64,000 bases of DNA, taken from positions 19,920,608 through 19,984,607 of the forward strand of contig JAVTVX010000001.1 of NCBI GenBank assembly GCA_033439265.1, written 5' to 3'. Positions within the stretch are counted from its first letter, which is position 1. Every line of letters begins with the position of its first letter. Under the pieces are notes generated by a model. That model was not told the origin of the DNA. It saw only the letters and a list, made by a program, of their open reading frames with translations, and searched no databases. Position numbers and translations under genes: made by a program. Source of the DNA: Dillenia suffruticosa (taxonomy: Eukaryota; Streptophyta; Magnoliopsida; Dilleniales; Dilleniaceae). Positions 1-13,300 of this stretch are shown one piece after another.

Positions 1-910
1 GAGTGGTGTGAGGAATTGCAGTTTTAACAGGAACCAGCTCAACCATTTTCTGAAGTCCCGAGATGGGGTTAACCTCAAAACTCACAATGGTAGGTGCAGA
101 CGAAACCACATGGGGCTTACTGGATACCTTCTGTTTGTCATTCACCAAAACTGTACTTGACGAGCAATCAATTATTGGAACAGGATTTATCCCCGAACCA
201 ACAACTTGCAACTCTGACGCTGCAGATGGCATGCTCAAAACATTCTGCTTGTCTAACACAACGGGTGCAGGCCGTATATCAGCAGCAGCAGGAGACACTT
301 GCGCCTGCTTCTTTCCCCTACGACGGGGTGCCTGCTGGCCACCTTGAGCCTTATGTGTTTGTCCTTTTGCTTGCACAGGAATAGATGGCAAAGGAGGGGT
401 AGAAGCAGGAGGTGGAGAGACAGAAGGGAGAGGAGCGGTTGACTGAGGGCTAGGAGCAACAGCTGCAACAGATTGATGCACAGTTGCACTGATCACTTTT
501 GCACCAGTAGAAGCAGAAACAGAATCTGGGTCAGGAATTTTGGGAACCAGTTCTGTCTGTGGACCTGAATTTTGTTTGCCAGCTTCAGAAGATGCAGGTA
601 AAACCACTGTAGTAGGAGAGACAACCGATGTTACTCTCTTTGGGCGTCCACGCCCCCGCTTAGAAGGTTGTGTAACCTGTTTGCTCGGCAGCGCTGATGG
701 TGTTGGCACTGCAGAGGTTTGCGAAGGAGGAGGTGGAGACAAGGATGGTATGGCTGGTTGGGCAGTACTTGGGACTACCAGAGACCCACTGGCAACAGTG
801 GGCAAGTTTCCTTGCATTGTCCCTTCCTTCGTTTTGGGGGATCCAGGGGAATCAACCTGGCACATCTTCTCAAATTCCTCTTCAGTAAATTGCTCCTCAT
901 AGGAACGTAC
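1..910 (-). other. SYD: SYD exon 31: disordered Pro/Ser/Val-rich C-terminal region with AT-hook, partial
   Basis: The exon begins [18 protein letters not shown] and then becomes Pro/Ser/Ala/Val/Gln-rich. An AT-hook core in a basic context, KRGRGRPKR, lies near positions 643-669 (about residue 1741). A second basic patch, APRRRGKKQ, lies near 310-330. The frame stays open to the window edge, so the stop codon is not visible. AT-hooks bind the minor groove of AT-rich DNA and are known in this family's C-terminal region. Confidence 0.9.
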
Positions 911-3900
911 CTAAGCAAAGAAAGTAAGTGTCATCAACAAATGATGCGAAACAAACTGATAAACACAGAAGTGTTGCTTAGACTGCAGAGTTTTGAGTGG
1001 AATGCAAACAAACCTCTCTCGCTCGCTTCCCTCGTCCATATTGTTGAGTGTCAAGACCACTACTATTATCACCTTTCCTCTTTACACCAGCACTAACTAC
1101 AGGCCCTACATTAGCCACATCATAGATTTTCATAACCTCATAGAATTGCTTCAGGTCATCATCAGTGACAAGTCGAGAAGGCATGGGAGGCAATGGCTCA
1201 GAACCATCTGTGCCCTGTCCTCTGATCAACCTCTTCCAGGCTGCCTGTGGGTTGAATTTAGTTGCTTTAGTAAGTCAGTCAATAATAGTCAGGAGTAAAT
1301 AGATTAAAGGTATGAAGCTCCGACGAGGGCATGGAACACAACACAACATAGACATGGTGATACAGAAAAGTTCTAAAAGAATTTTACACGACTGTAAGTT
1401 ATAAGGTGCTGTATCATATCATGTCTAAGAACCATGTCCGTGTTGATTCAGCATAGGATCCAAGGCTAGCATTACAGGCAAAAAAACAAGCAGTCAACCA
1501 AAGCCTACCATTTCTTCTTCCCTCCTTTGCTGGTCAACTGATTCAAATATGTCAATCTCTGATTCACTGCATATATAGAAAGAAACATGAGACAATAAAC
1601 AATTTGACGACCATACAGCAAAGCCAAAATTCATGCCCTAAACTAGCAGGAGATTGCTGAGTGAATCAAATTACTGATTACCAGGGGCCCTTGGGTCCAA
1701 TGGTACCCAAGGCTCCTCTCTTGACCTGAGTTGTCAAGTTTGAGCCCTCATCCCCCAACCAAAAAGAAAAGAAAAGAAAAAAGATTACTCATTCCATTAT
1801 GATAAAGGACAAATTGGCAATAACATTATATAACAAATCTTATATCCACCAGGTGTCACTCTAAACCCATCCAGTGGAAAACAGAGCATTAAAAAATTAA
1901 GCAATATCGTTACAAACTACACCAAGGCCATGTTTGGATCGCCGTGGGAATCAGAATCAGAATGATTTGCATTTTTCATTCCAAATTTCTAGGAATCGTT
2001 ATCAAAAAGTCATTTCATTCATATTCATGTTGTTTGGAGTTACTCCCAGAATCTTTTTTTTTCCCAAACTCCTAATGTTTGGTAGCATTCAGGATTGGGA
2101 TTTGGAAATAAAATATTAAATTAATTTGTTATTTTACATTGAAAACTATATTAAATTATACTTAATTATGGTAGTTTCATAATAGAAATTTAATTTGAGA
2201 ATTTATTTTTATTGTTTTGAATTTTTAGTTGTTGGTTTGTAAAAAAATTAAGAAAAAGTTAACAAAAAAGAAAATGATTCATGCTAATATTTGAATACAT
2301 GATTGATTCCTATAGATTTCATTTCCACTGCCTCACTTGGATTTTCCTGAAACCTACAATCATGGTAACTTATTTCCACTAACTGCCCATTACAAAACCC
2401 AGTTGACACTCCCAAATGCTTGGAAGATAAATGTACCGGAATGACTCCTATTCCTGCAATCCAAAAGAGGCCTAAATGATATCATCAGGTGGGAAAAAAA
2501 CAAGAGGATGCAATGCTTCAGGACTACACTACATTATAAACCCTTCATGCCACTTCCACTAACGAAGAAAGTAAGCCCACCACTTCAGGGATCCTCCAAA
2601 ATGCAGTCCTAGATTCTGATGAACTAATGCTGATTAGCTTTGAAAAGATAGTTTATGAAATTATTCTCTCCATAAAATACAAGGAGGCAAAAAAAAGGAG
2701 TCTGCCTGCACAGCATAATCATCATTCAACCCATTAATCCATCAAAAGTCAATGCAACTCTACCAGGTACCTCAATTAAAAAAAAAAACAGAATAACAAC
2801 AGACGGCTGCAATAGAATTATATATTGCACCTACCTGCGAGCCAAAATATCATTAAGAGCATCATCATCCAAGACAGGTGCTGCTTCCTCCTTTTTGCAC
2901 TCCCGCAGAAGAGATTCCAGGTATTCCCTCCGATCTTCCGCACTGTGATGCAAGCACCAAAAAGAAGAAATTCAGTGGGGTAAGAAAGGCAAAAAGATTA
3001 AAATCTCACCTCAAGCTCTAGAGCTGCCTCATTTACCTTGTGTTGTTGTCAAAGAAACCAGCAGTAATGCTCTGATTAGCAACTCCAAGCTTGTGCTCAG
3101 CTGCAGCTCTGACTTGCTCCTCAACAGTTTGGACCTTATTAGAGCAGAAGGATCCCCCAAAAAAAAAGTTCTAAGATGTCAGTAAAACATAGATTTTGTA
3201 GAGCTCATCCACTCTTCCAAATAGAGGGATGTAAGTACTACTATGATGCAGTGCGATCACAGTCACATGAGAATAAATTCAAGAGTTCCGCGCTTATTTG
3301 GCCTCTTAGAGGACTACCTAAAGGAAATTGCCGATAAGAGAAGTAGACACAACTTTCCACTTGCCCTCAATATAACACACTGTTAGACGTAAAATTGCAA
3401 AGAGTAGAGTAAAGAAGCCGACTGATTTACGGGCCAACAGCCTCATCTGATTCTTGAAAAACTAAAACACAGTATAAGAAGCTAGGACAAGGACACACAT
3501 TATGGAGTTCAACTAGTGAATGTATCATATGTGGCTAGTTTGGCCCAAAAGGATTCTGGGGCATGTACGTGGGGCTTCAAGTAACACCGTTCCCAATTTT
3601 GCAACCCACTTGTCTCGAGAAAAAGAGTAAAGAAAAAGAATTATCACCGTTTCTAGCCGAAGAACAAGAACATCCCTCTTCTGCCCAATTCTATGAGCCC
3701 TTGCCTGAGCTTGCAGGTCAACCTGAGAAGTGTTGAATTGACCAGCATTGGAAAGCAAGTAAATGGTTTGATCAAAAAGTACATCAAAAAAGGTAACAAA
3801 GGTTTTAAACATTGCCTGTGGGTTCCAATCTGTATCGAATATGATTACAGTATCAGCAGCTTGCAGATTGACTCCAACACCACCAGCTCGAATGCTGGTT

Positions 3901-5849
3901 TCACAGATATGGATTCATTACGTCAGTAGAAAAATAACAGCAGAACAAAAGCTTAAAAGAGAGTGCATCCTATAAAGTCAAAAGAGATGCATTAAACAAT
4001 AACTAGTTAATGAAACTACGGGCAATGCATTAAAATAGATATGGCCCAGATCTAATACAACTCTTCATGGGAAAGGGAGGGTATACTACTTGCTTCGTGG
4101 GACACTGATCTAAAGCTCAAGTATGGTTCATCACTACACACCTAAGAATGGCCATGAAATGCAATATGGTCCCCTTTAAAGACCAATTCTTGGCCCACAT
4201 GGTGATGATCCTATAAGGTATCCAATACCCCAAATGACTGCTAAATTGAACACAAGCCACAAACCCTAAACTGAAAGCCTGGTACAGTAAATATCTCTAT
4301 TCATGTCTTTCAAGCAGCATTTGTCACTCATGGACAGGTGCTCCCCTAGTACACTGTCCATTCACAATAAAATATTCTCTCATGATTCATGAATTTATGC
4401 AATTTCTAATTATTCATCATAACTAAAATCAAGGCTTGACCACCACTCCAAGACATACCACAACTCAGAAATGGTAGAAATAATGCACCACATGCAAGAC
4501 GAAAACATGCATCCCCACATACAGCCACAAGCACACAAAAGACAAATGCCTCGCTCGCATTAGGCGACCAAATATATATCAATGGCTCTAATAGAAGAAA
4601 ATGAAAGAGACTAGACATAGATGTGAAGCATGTATCAGAAAAGAACCTTAGCAGAAATATAAAAAATGGAGAATCTGATTGATTAAACTGATCAATCAAT
4701 GCACCACGATCACCCCCAGACGTATGACCATCCAACCGGAGGTACCGATATTGTTTCCAGTGAAGATAATCTTCCATGACATCAAGCAGCCTCGTCATTG
4801 TGGAAAACAACAAAACCTACATATAGAAATTTCTCACTTAGTATTGTGGGGAATATTTAATGCAGCATAGTATACAAATGAACCTAATCCACAATAATCA
4901 AAAGAAGCAGTTAGGAAGGACCTTGAACCAGACCACATTAGCAGGAAATAGGGCTCTCAACACAAATGAAATCATCAGAATTTTAACGCCAATATGTAGA
5001 AAAGTAAACTAGGCTCTTAAGGCATAATAAATCAAAACCGCAAGATGACAGAGCAGATGGAATGCTCCCTCCAAGTTCCTAGCCACTGTCTCCCAACTAC
5101 TATTTAAATTACATTTGATCATCACAAGAAATAACCCAAAGATGGTCACATAAACATAATAATAAGATGAAGACGACAAGAAAATTTTTGACAGACAACA
5201 AAGATCACCACCATTACATCTGGCTCACTGGAGCTAGTTTTTCACAATTTTTTCTTTCCTGCTTTACCTAAAGATAAATTTTAAAACAGAACACACTACC
5301 AAAAATGGATAAGGATCATTACTTGCTAAACATCAAGATACACAGTAACAAGGGAAACATACTTCAGAGGGAAAAGATTGAACTTACAAAACATGACCAA
5401 CAAACTATGATTCAATAGACAAGCCTGCATCTAAGATATGGTCTTAACAAGAATGGCTAAACAACTGAATCCATTGGCATTACTAACATGATGATTGGAA
5501 GAAAGAAGGTAAAAGAAAAAATAGATGTGATTACCCGGTGATCTGTAGCTTTTAGTTTAGGCAGTAATCTATCCAACATTTCAAGTTTCCCACATAGCCT
5601 CACTACTGGAGGCAGAAAATGCTTTGGGATCAAAGCGTCAACCTATATTGACAGCAAAACAAAGGCTGTTAGTAAAAGAAGCTAATACAACATGAGAAAT
5701 AGGCAGGAAATGTGCATACATCCTCTGCATGAAGCTGGCTGATATATGGATGATTGCAGATATTACGTAACTCCATCACAGAGTTGTGCACCGAGCGCAC
5801 CTAGAATGACCAGAGTTGGAACAAATTGTGGTGACTATTTAAGATGAAA

Positions 5850-5899
<50 letters not shown>

Positions 5900-7310
5900 C
5901 AGACCCTAGAGGACCCAATTGGGCCCAGATTTTCTTCAACCCTCTTCATCAGAAGCTTCTGATAAGCAGAAGCCTCACATCTAATCAGTCTTTCAATCTT
6001 TTCTGGCAATTGATTCTCAACCTACCCATAAATCCATTAAAGAACATGACCATGTCAGCATTCAAGTCAAATTTCAAACCATGGAACCAAATAAAGGCTA
6101 AGGCACATAAATAGAAAAAATGTCTTTAAAACTTCAAAAACCTACAAAATTTAAATAGGTGCTACATGGAAATCAACAAAGTTGTAAGACATCACAAGCG
6201 AGATGCATTGGTGCAACAAATTCTTCTGACCTTAACATAAATCCAAATCTAAACATATCAATATGACCATTTGGACAAAATCCAATGTTATTGCATGAAG
6301 AAATTGAGGTCATTTTTTTTATGTGGAATCCCGAATTCATAGCATGAAAAAAAAAAACAAAACAACTAATCTAAATCTACATCTTGAGACATCCACATGG
6401 GAAAAAAATAGAACTAGCATTGATTTCTTTTCATAGCAATGAGCAGATTAAAATAAGAAAGCATCACTGCATATTACAGAGGTGACATAACCACAAGTGC
6501 CACAATCAGCAGGCATATACAAGAGCGCAACCAATTAGCACCTTTGGTACACAGGAAGAGGACATCACAAAAAGCATTCACAATAGTCCCAAAGGTCACC
6601 ACAACAACAACGTGTGACCTGGAGAATTCAATCTTTCATTCATTCACCACATGTTCACACAATATGTTAAAGTGAGGGATTAGATCAACTAAGTCCCAAC
6701 TCCTAACTCCAAAATCTATGCTAAAAATCCAATGCAACAGTTAATCACTATTCAATGCAACTTTAAGATAGGTTTCTATAACTAAGAAACTTTGAAGACT
6801 TCAAGAAATAAAATCATACTATATATCTTAAAAGTTGAGCAATTTATTTTGTACAAGAGTTATGAAAAATGTAAATACTAGCATAGACACGGTTTCTAAA
6901 TTAGATATTATGAAAATTACAAAGAAGCAGCACAAAATAATTTCACAAAAAAAATTCTCCCAGAAAAAGAATTTTCAGGACCTTGTGCTTCAGCCTCCGA
7001 AGTACAAATGGCCGAAGAACCTGGTGAAGCCGGTTTATGATCAACAGATTCTCCTCCTCAGATAGCAGTGCCTAACAGAGATGAGAATGAACATAAGAAA
7101 ATCAAAACTGGAAAAGAACGGAGTGCGGACTGAACACATGAAGGTTTAATATTTCAACCACGAAACAGTTTAGAAACTTACTTCATCTGGTGAATTATCG
7201 CCATTGCTCTCAAATGGTTTGTTGAACCACTGAGAAAAATCTTCTGATGAATTAAATATGTTTGGCAACAAGAAGTTAAGTAATGCCCACAGCTCCTCAA
7301 GATTGTTCTG

Positions 7311-7358
<48 letters not shown>

Positions 7359-10300
7359 TTAGTACAGCATTGATGCATCAAAAGTTAAAGCGAGTAAAAC
7401 GAAATCAAACTAGAATCTAGCTGAGATACAGAGAACTGGAAGAATTGGATTCTTTTAGACCAGTACACAATGAAGAAGCAACAGAAGATTTATGTAACCT
7501 GCAGAGGAGTCCCAGTCAACAGCAGCCGATGAGAACTCTGATAATGCTTAAGTTCAGAATTTAACTTGCAAGAAGCATTCTTTATGCGATGGCCCTCGTC
7601 AATTATGATATAGTGCCAAGGTATTTTGCTTAGTTTTGGTCTATCATGCTTATTCATTAAATATTCATATGTTGTCAGGAGAACATTGAATTTCTGATGA
7701 ACAATTCGTTCCCTGCAATAGCAGAACAATTAGTCATTCTTTCTGAGACAGAAACCAACAGAAACAGACCTTGCTGGAATTCTCATGACCTACTTAAATA
7801 ATCTTCGGCGTTCCTCTGGAGGTCCAGAATAGACAATTTTGTTAATTACAGGGGCCCAGAAGCTGATCTCTGAATCCCATCCAGGTAGAACAGAAGATGG
7901 TACGACCACTAGGAAAGGCCCTCTATCATTTTTTGTCTCCATTAGGTAACAAATTAGGGCAATAACCTACAAATCCGCCGATTATGTAACAATCTATTAA
8001 TATGTACTGCTCAAAAAAATAGAAGCCAGAAAGAAGCAGTTGAAGTACTACTGTAAACTCGGTAGTATTCACACCTGAACAGTCTTGCCAAGGCCCATTT
8101 CATCTGCAAGAATTCCATTCAAATGGTTGTTATAAAGTGAAACCAACCACCTCAGCCCATTCATCTGGTACCTAAACCAAAAACACCGACAAAAAAGCAA
8201 GTCACATCAAGTAACGAAGCCTTTAATAAGGTGATTAAAATTGATAGAACACAAAGAAAATAGATGATTTACTTAGATAAAACAAAAGAAAATAATTAAG
8301 GAGAAGAATATCATAGACCAAGTTTAAAAAAGGGAAAAAAAAAATGTACTCACTCTCTGAGTTTTCCACCAACTAAAATAGTAGGCTGCTCTGCTATGTT
8401 CTCTTTAATACTGCAGAAGACAGAATAAGCAATGGATAAAGTTGCTATAGAACATAACTATCCAGAATAAAAAGTAGACTTCGTTATCACCTTTCTAAAC
8501 CAAAAGCGGTGATAGAACATAATTATCCAGAATGCAATTTCAAATTCAAAGATTGAACAGCATAGCAGAGCAAATTTTGTGTCCTATGAGTAATCTTACT
8601 CGACAGCTAAGTGTAGAACCCCTCCAGTCTATGTTTTCTTAATGCAAACCTCCCAATATTCTATATTCTACACTCCCAACAATCACCATAATCAGAACAG
8701 AAAGAAAGAGATCCTTATCCTCAACCGGGCACAAGAAGTTTTAAAATGTGATTTGTCCTACTTCAGTTAAACATTTGAGAAGATAAAAATATCCAACTGC
8801 CAAATTTTAACAAAAAAAGGTACAGTAAATCTGGGAAGAAATGTAACAGAAACTACATACCTATGGGCAATCAGATAGTACTTTTCATTGCTTTCCAAAT
8901 AATGCTGAAAAAGGACCACATCATAAGATGATCAGTGAGAATATTACAGATCATATGGCATTGTTTCAACAAGTAACGACCTTACCTTTGCCTGGTCACT
9001 ATCATCTTCATTTTCAACAGCAGTTTCACTCTTCTCAATAGCATTGATAGTTCGATTTTCATCCATATCGAACTCAAGGCGTTGTGCCACTGCTTTCGCC
9101 GCCTGCAGCTTGGATCCAAGCTTTTGAAGATATTTTTCGGTCTCCTTGAGAAGTTGCTTGACACGATCAGATTTGGCATCCTGCATGATCAACAAAGAAC
9201 TTTGATAAGAATTATTATTAGATGCAGCAATGCATTGGATAAGCCTCATAAACCAGAGCAGACCTGAACCATGCGGAGGTAACCTTCCACATCATTGATC
9301 TTCAGAAGATTAATCTTCTCTCGCTGTATTCTGTCAATCTTCTCGCGAAATATTCTTTCCTTTCTCTTATGGAACTCCTTTACATATTTGTTAAATCCCT
9401 TCCAGCGTTCTCTCTTAATTTTGAAACTATCATCCAATCTTTCCCTATAGTTGGAGTTAACAAGCCAATGATCATGTGGAGAATTCACAGAAAGGACCAT
9501 CAAAGAAATAACAGTCAGATGTCTCCCATTATAAATCACAAAAGAAGCAAAAATACAAAGCGATGCCAATATTGAATAGGAGAAGCACATACTTGTGAAC
9601 TTCAATCTCACTAAAGAATTCCTTTTGCCTCTCGCGAATTCTTTTTTGCCTCTCTTCCTTCATTTTTTGTTCAAATTTCTCTAGCTGTTTGATCCTCCTA
9701 CCATGTCTGTGCTTCTTAGCTGATTTTAGACGTTCTATGTCAGTTGCTATTGGTTTGAAGAAATCATTCAGAACCTCGCTGCACAAAAGTAAAGCATGTA
9801 TGTAATTGTCAGTATCAAAAACAGACTAGAACACATAAGGGGCACTCATTGCATCCAAAGAAGATTAAGAACATAAAATGCTTCTCAGACAGAGTTGACA
9901 TTAGATTGGAAGACTCAATTACCTCCGGAGACGACGTTGGAGTTTCAATAATTGCAGTTTTTTCAATTCAATTACGCTTTTGGTCTTTGCAGAAATATCT
10001 TCAGAAGAGCTCACAATATCCTGTGCAAAAGTAGACCAGCAAATGAAAAATATGAAGCACAAGCAGCTACAGTAATGACTTGCATTAGTGTTTTTGACAA
10101 CCACGGCACAAAAAAGGGTATTACAAAGGGCAACTTATTATCTAGAACTGTTTTTTAGTCGAATGGTTCCTTTTTCCTCTTTGTTCTGCAGATGGGGGAG
10201 GAAAAAGAAGACTTGATCCCTTAACATGCTAGTACATCAAGGATGGTTAGGGGAAAGATAAAATGCCAGGAGTGCCATCATGGCCAGAATGAATGATCTT

Positions 10301-13300
10301 AACAATTCATCATATTTCGAAACAAAGGGTAAATAACAGCAAGGACCAAAGCAGTTCCAACAAAAGCAATAGAAGCATATTGACCTTAACTACTCAATGA
10401 GCTGCAAAGCAGCCCTAGTGACTCCTAACAGCAGAGATAAAGACCTTACACCCATCAGGCACCTGTTTCAGTCAGCGTCAGACAGTTATTTTAACCACCA
10501 AGCATTACTCTGGTACAAACTCAAAACTACCAAAACTGGAGGGAGTTTTCGGCAACTTCATTTTTAATGCTTATGATTGATCACCTAATGAATTAGATCT
10601 AAATTTTCCGCATATCAAGCAAACCCTACATGTCCAGAATTAAAGCCGATGTCTGTTGCAATTGTAACACAGAATCTGAAATTCAAAATGGCAAGTAATG
10701 TGATACAAGTAATTCAAGCATACCAATCTGGTCACTTATTTATAGGAAAAAGAAGGTATCAAATTGAGGAAAAGGAACAGCACCAAGAAGGTGCCCTCTC
10801 CAGGGACAGGTACAATACTAGACACATAAAAAAGGAGCACTAACCAGACACGAGCAAATGAGGTAGCATGTGTTTTGAGAAGATTACATAGTTCCACATC
10901 CCCACCCAATCCGACATCCATGAATGCAGTTTGAAATATATTTCAACGAAAAGGACATGGTCTTGTGCCTGTCTTTATGTGCAGAAGAACAAAACCTCAG
11001 CTTGTTTGGAGAGAGAGAGAGAAAGGAGTCAAGAAGTAGGCCTAAGTTGCGGCAGGACAGAGATCAAGCCTGATGCACTTATACACATAAATTCTACGGG
11101 AAAAGATAGTTCAATATGGAAGTCGTATCCATATCAGACATGTATCAGATACAATACTCACTTGATTCTAGTGAGATATGCGTCCAATACTCCTCATGGC
11201 ATATCCATTTATTTTGTAATTTTTCTGAACAACACATACTTTTTAGATATGTGAAGGATGTTTCACAAACTTTGAGAAAATCAGATTTCCTAATAACATG
11301 TGTAATTTTCTTACCTACCCACCGGCAATAAAATGTGAATGAAAAGACCAGAATTTTATCTATTCTACTAGCCATATCGTATGAGACCTCAATTTTAAAA
11401 CATTTAAATTACAAATTTACTAAGGTGTAATTATTTATAAACAAAAACTATCAAGAACCACGTCATTATCATTTCAAACACATTAATTCCTATTTTGAAG
11501 TCATATCCTCATCGTGTTGTGTCCTATGTTGTACTGCCACACCTGTTCACTGTCATGTCTTGTTCCCATTACAGATGGCTAGGGACGAAGCAGCTTCGAG
11601 TATAGGCCCTAGCATCCCTTCCCGATGTTAAAACAGGGTCGGGGCATTTTCCATTGCAGGAGATTTTGGCACCCCTACCCAAATGCAATAAATTTCAATA
11701 AAATTTTAAATAACAAAATTCATTTTGCCACTTCTAGTACCCATGATTCATAGCTTAAATTAGGAAGTCCAGACTCCTACATGAAAAGTGACTCCATAGA
11801 CTCATCTATTTCAACCAACAATAATTTGGTGATGAAATGCACCAGTAAAAGTATCTTACCCTGCTCCTAGGACAGCAAAAACCTTGCAGGGAAGTCAACT
11901 TGAAAGTAAGTGATGGGACATTACTGACAACAAAAATGATAATGACGATTACCATTACTTGTACATGCTTTCACAATATAGTAGTTAATTTAAAGATAAA
12001 CATATAAGATAGAATATTTATTCTTTTTTTTTCCTTAAAAAAAAAAAGATACTTTCTCTTGTAAATCTTTCATATATCGTCTCATTTTCCTTCTTCACAT
12101 CCCTCCTTTTGCCCAACCAGAATCACCCGGAAGGCACAAATTCTTGCCAGCCTAAAGCCTTTTTCTTGGTCTATGGTGTTAAACCAAATCAATACAAATA
12201 ATAATAATAATAATAATAATAATAATTTCAAAACACTCTCCAAAGGTTTGTATCATGTGGCACAAGGATTCAGAATCCAAACACATCAGTTTTTGCATTG
12301 TTAATTGCACAGGAGATTCTGGAATTGCCTCTTTGCTTTGTATGGTAATGCATGGTTGTCCTAGAAGCCTTCTAGGATTTGCTTTTGACAAAGTTTAGAG
12401 AATTTGGATGGTCAAAAATGCTTCTTCACTTAGGAGATATGCACTTGTCGCAACTTCCTAATGTATTTGGAGGGAGCAAAATGTTAAAATTTTATAAATC
12501 ATAATATTTGTCCTTGTTCTAGGGCAAGATTGCTTTGTATACTTCTTTTTGGCTTTAGATACCAATACAAACTATAGTTTAGAGGAGTCAAAGAGGGAAC
12601 AAAAAGCAACCTTTCACTAGTTTCTACTTTTGCTCGTCTTTTCTTTTCCTCCAAGGGACTGACTTGATGTAACTTTTTTTAACACACGTGATACAATTCT
12701 TTCTTCTCCCCCCCCCCAAAAAAAATGCAAAACAGATATAATGTCACAACTTACACCTAAATGCTGCAAGAATACACTAGCTTTAACTGTCATTGAAATA
12801 CAAAATGATGCTTTTCTTGTTGCCTTGCAACTCGAAAAAGAGGTTTAAATGAGTTCAATAGCAGGACCGAAGACTCTGTCTAGTATATGAACACAGCAAG
12901 CAGGACATGACATTTCCTTAACCATTTCATCACTGCTGCCGATGAACTACAATCATAAAACCCAAGTACAATGCATAAAAGAAGCATCTACTCAGGTACA
13001 TGAAATATCCACACAGATTAATTATTATGTGTTTAACAAATAAGAAAGAAAGTTGCAAAGCAAGAAATATTCACCTTCAGTTTTTCGAAACGAGCAGAAA
13101 TTCTTTCCTCTGTTTTTTGTTGTTTCATGATCCAATTCTTCTCAGCAAGGATCCTTCTTTTCTGATGATCCATTATCCACCTCTCTGATGTGGTATACTT
13201 TGGAGGAGGTAAATCCATGGTAGCTGACTTATTTTCCTCTTCCTGGTAAGCAGAATTTTCTGGAATACCATAATAAAACCATAATTACAATAAGAAACAA

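Larger units (their letters stand above)
1014..3134 (-). other. SYD: SYD exons 27-30: post-helicase SnAC-like region
   Basis: Exon 27 encodes [20 protein letters not shown], exon 28 an acidic [11 protein letters not shown] segment, exon 29 [19 protein letters not shown], and exon 30 [18 protein letters not shown] followed by GRGKRARE. This order matches the Snf2 ATP-coupling region after the second helicase lobe in SWI/SNF ATPases. The intron between exons 28 and 29 (1567-2834) holds a MITE and a SINE-like insertion. Confidence 0.88.
3648..8171 (-). other. SYD: SYD exons 16-26: SNF2 ATPase domain, both helicase lobes
   Basis: Lobe 1: exon 16 contains motif I, DEMGLGKT (about residues 1074-1081). 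Exon 18 contains motif II, DEGH (about 1179-1182), and LLLTGTPLQ (motif III). Exon 20 reads [17 protein letters not shown]. Lobe 2: exon 24 contains [17 protein letters not shown] and [13 protein letters not shown]. Exon 25 contains [16 protein letters not shown] and exon 26 the arginine-finger motif [13 protein letters not shown]. All motifs are intact with no stop or frameshift, so this copy should be an active ATPase. The intron after exon 25 has a GC donor. Confidence 0.95.

Noticed and set aside
6022-6981. Possible extra SYD exon in the 960-nt intron 20
   Set aside because: Joining exon 20 (ends RLKHK) directly to exon 21 (starts [12 protein letters not shown]) reproduces the continuous SYD sequence, so nothing is missing.
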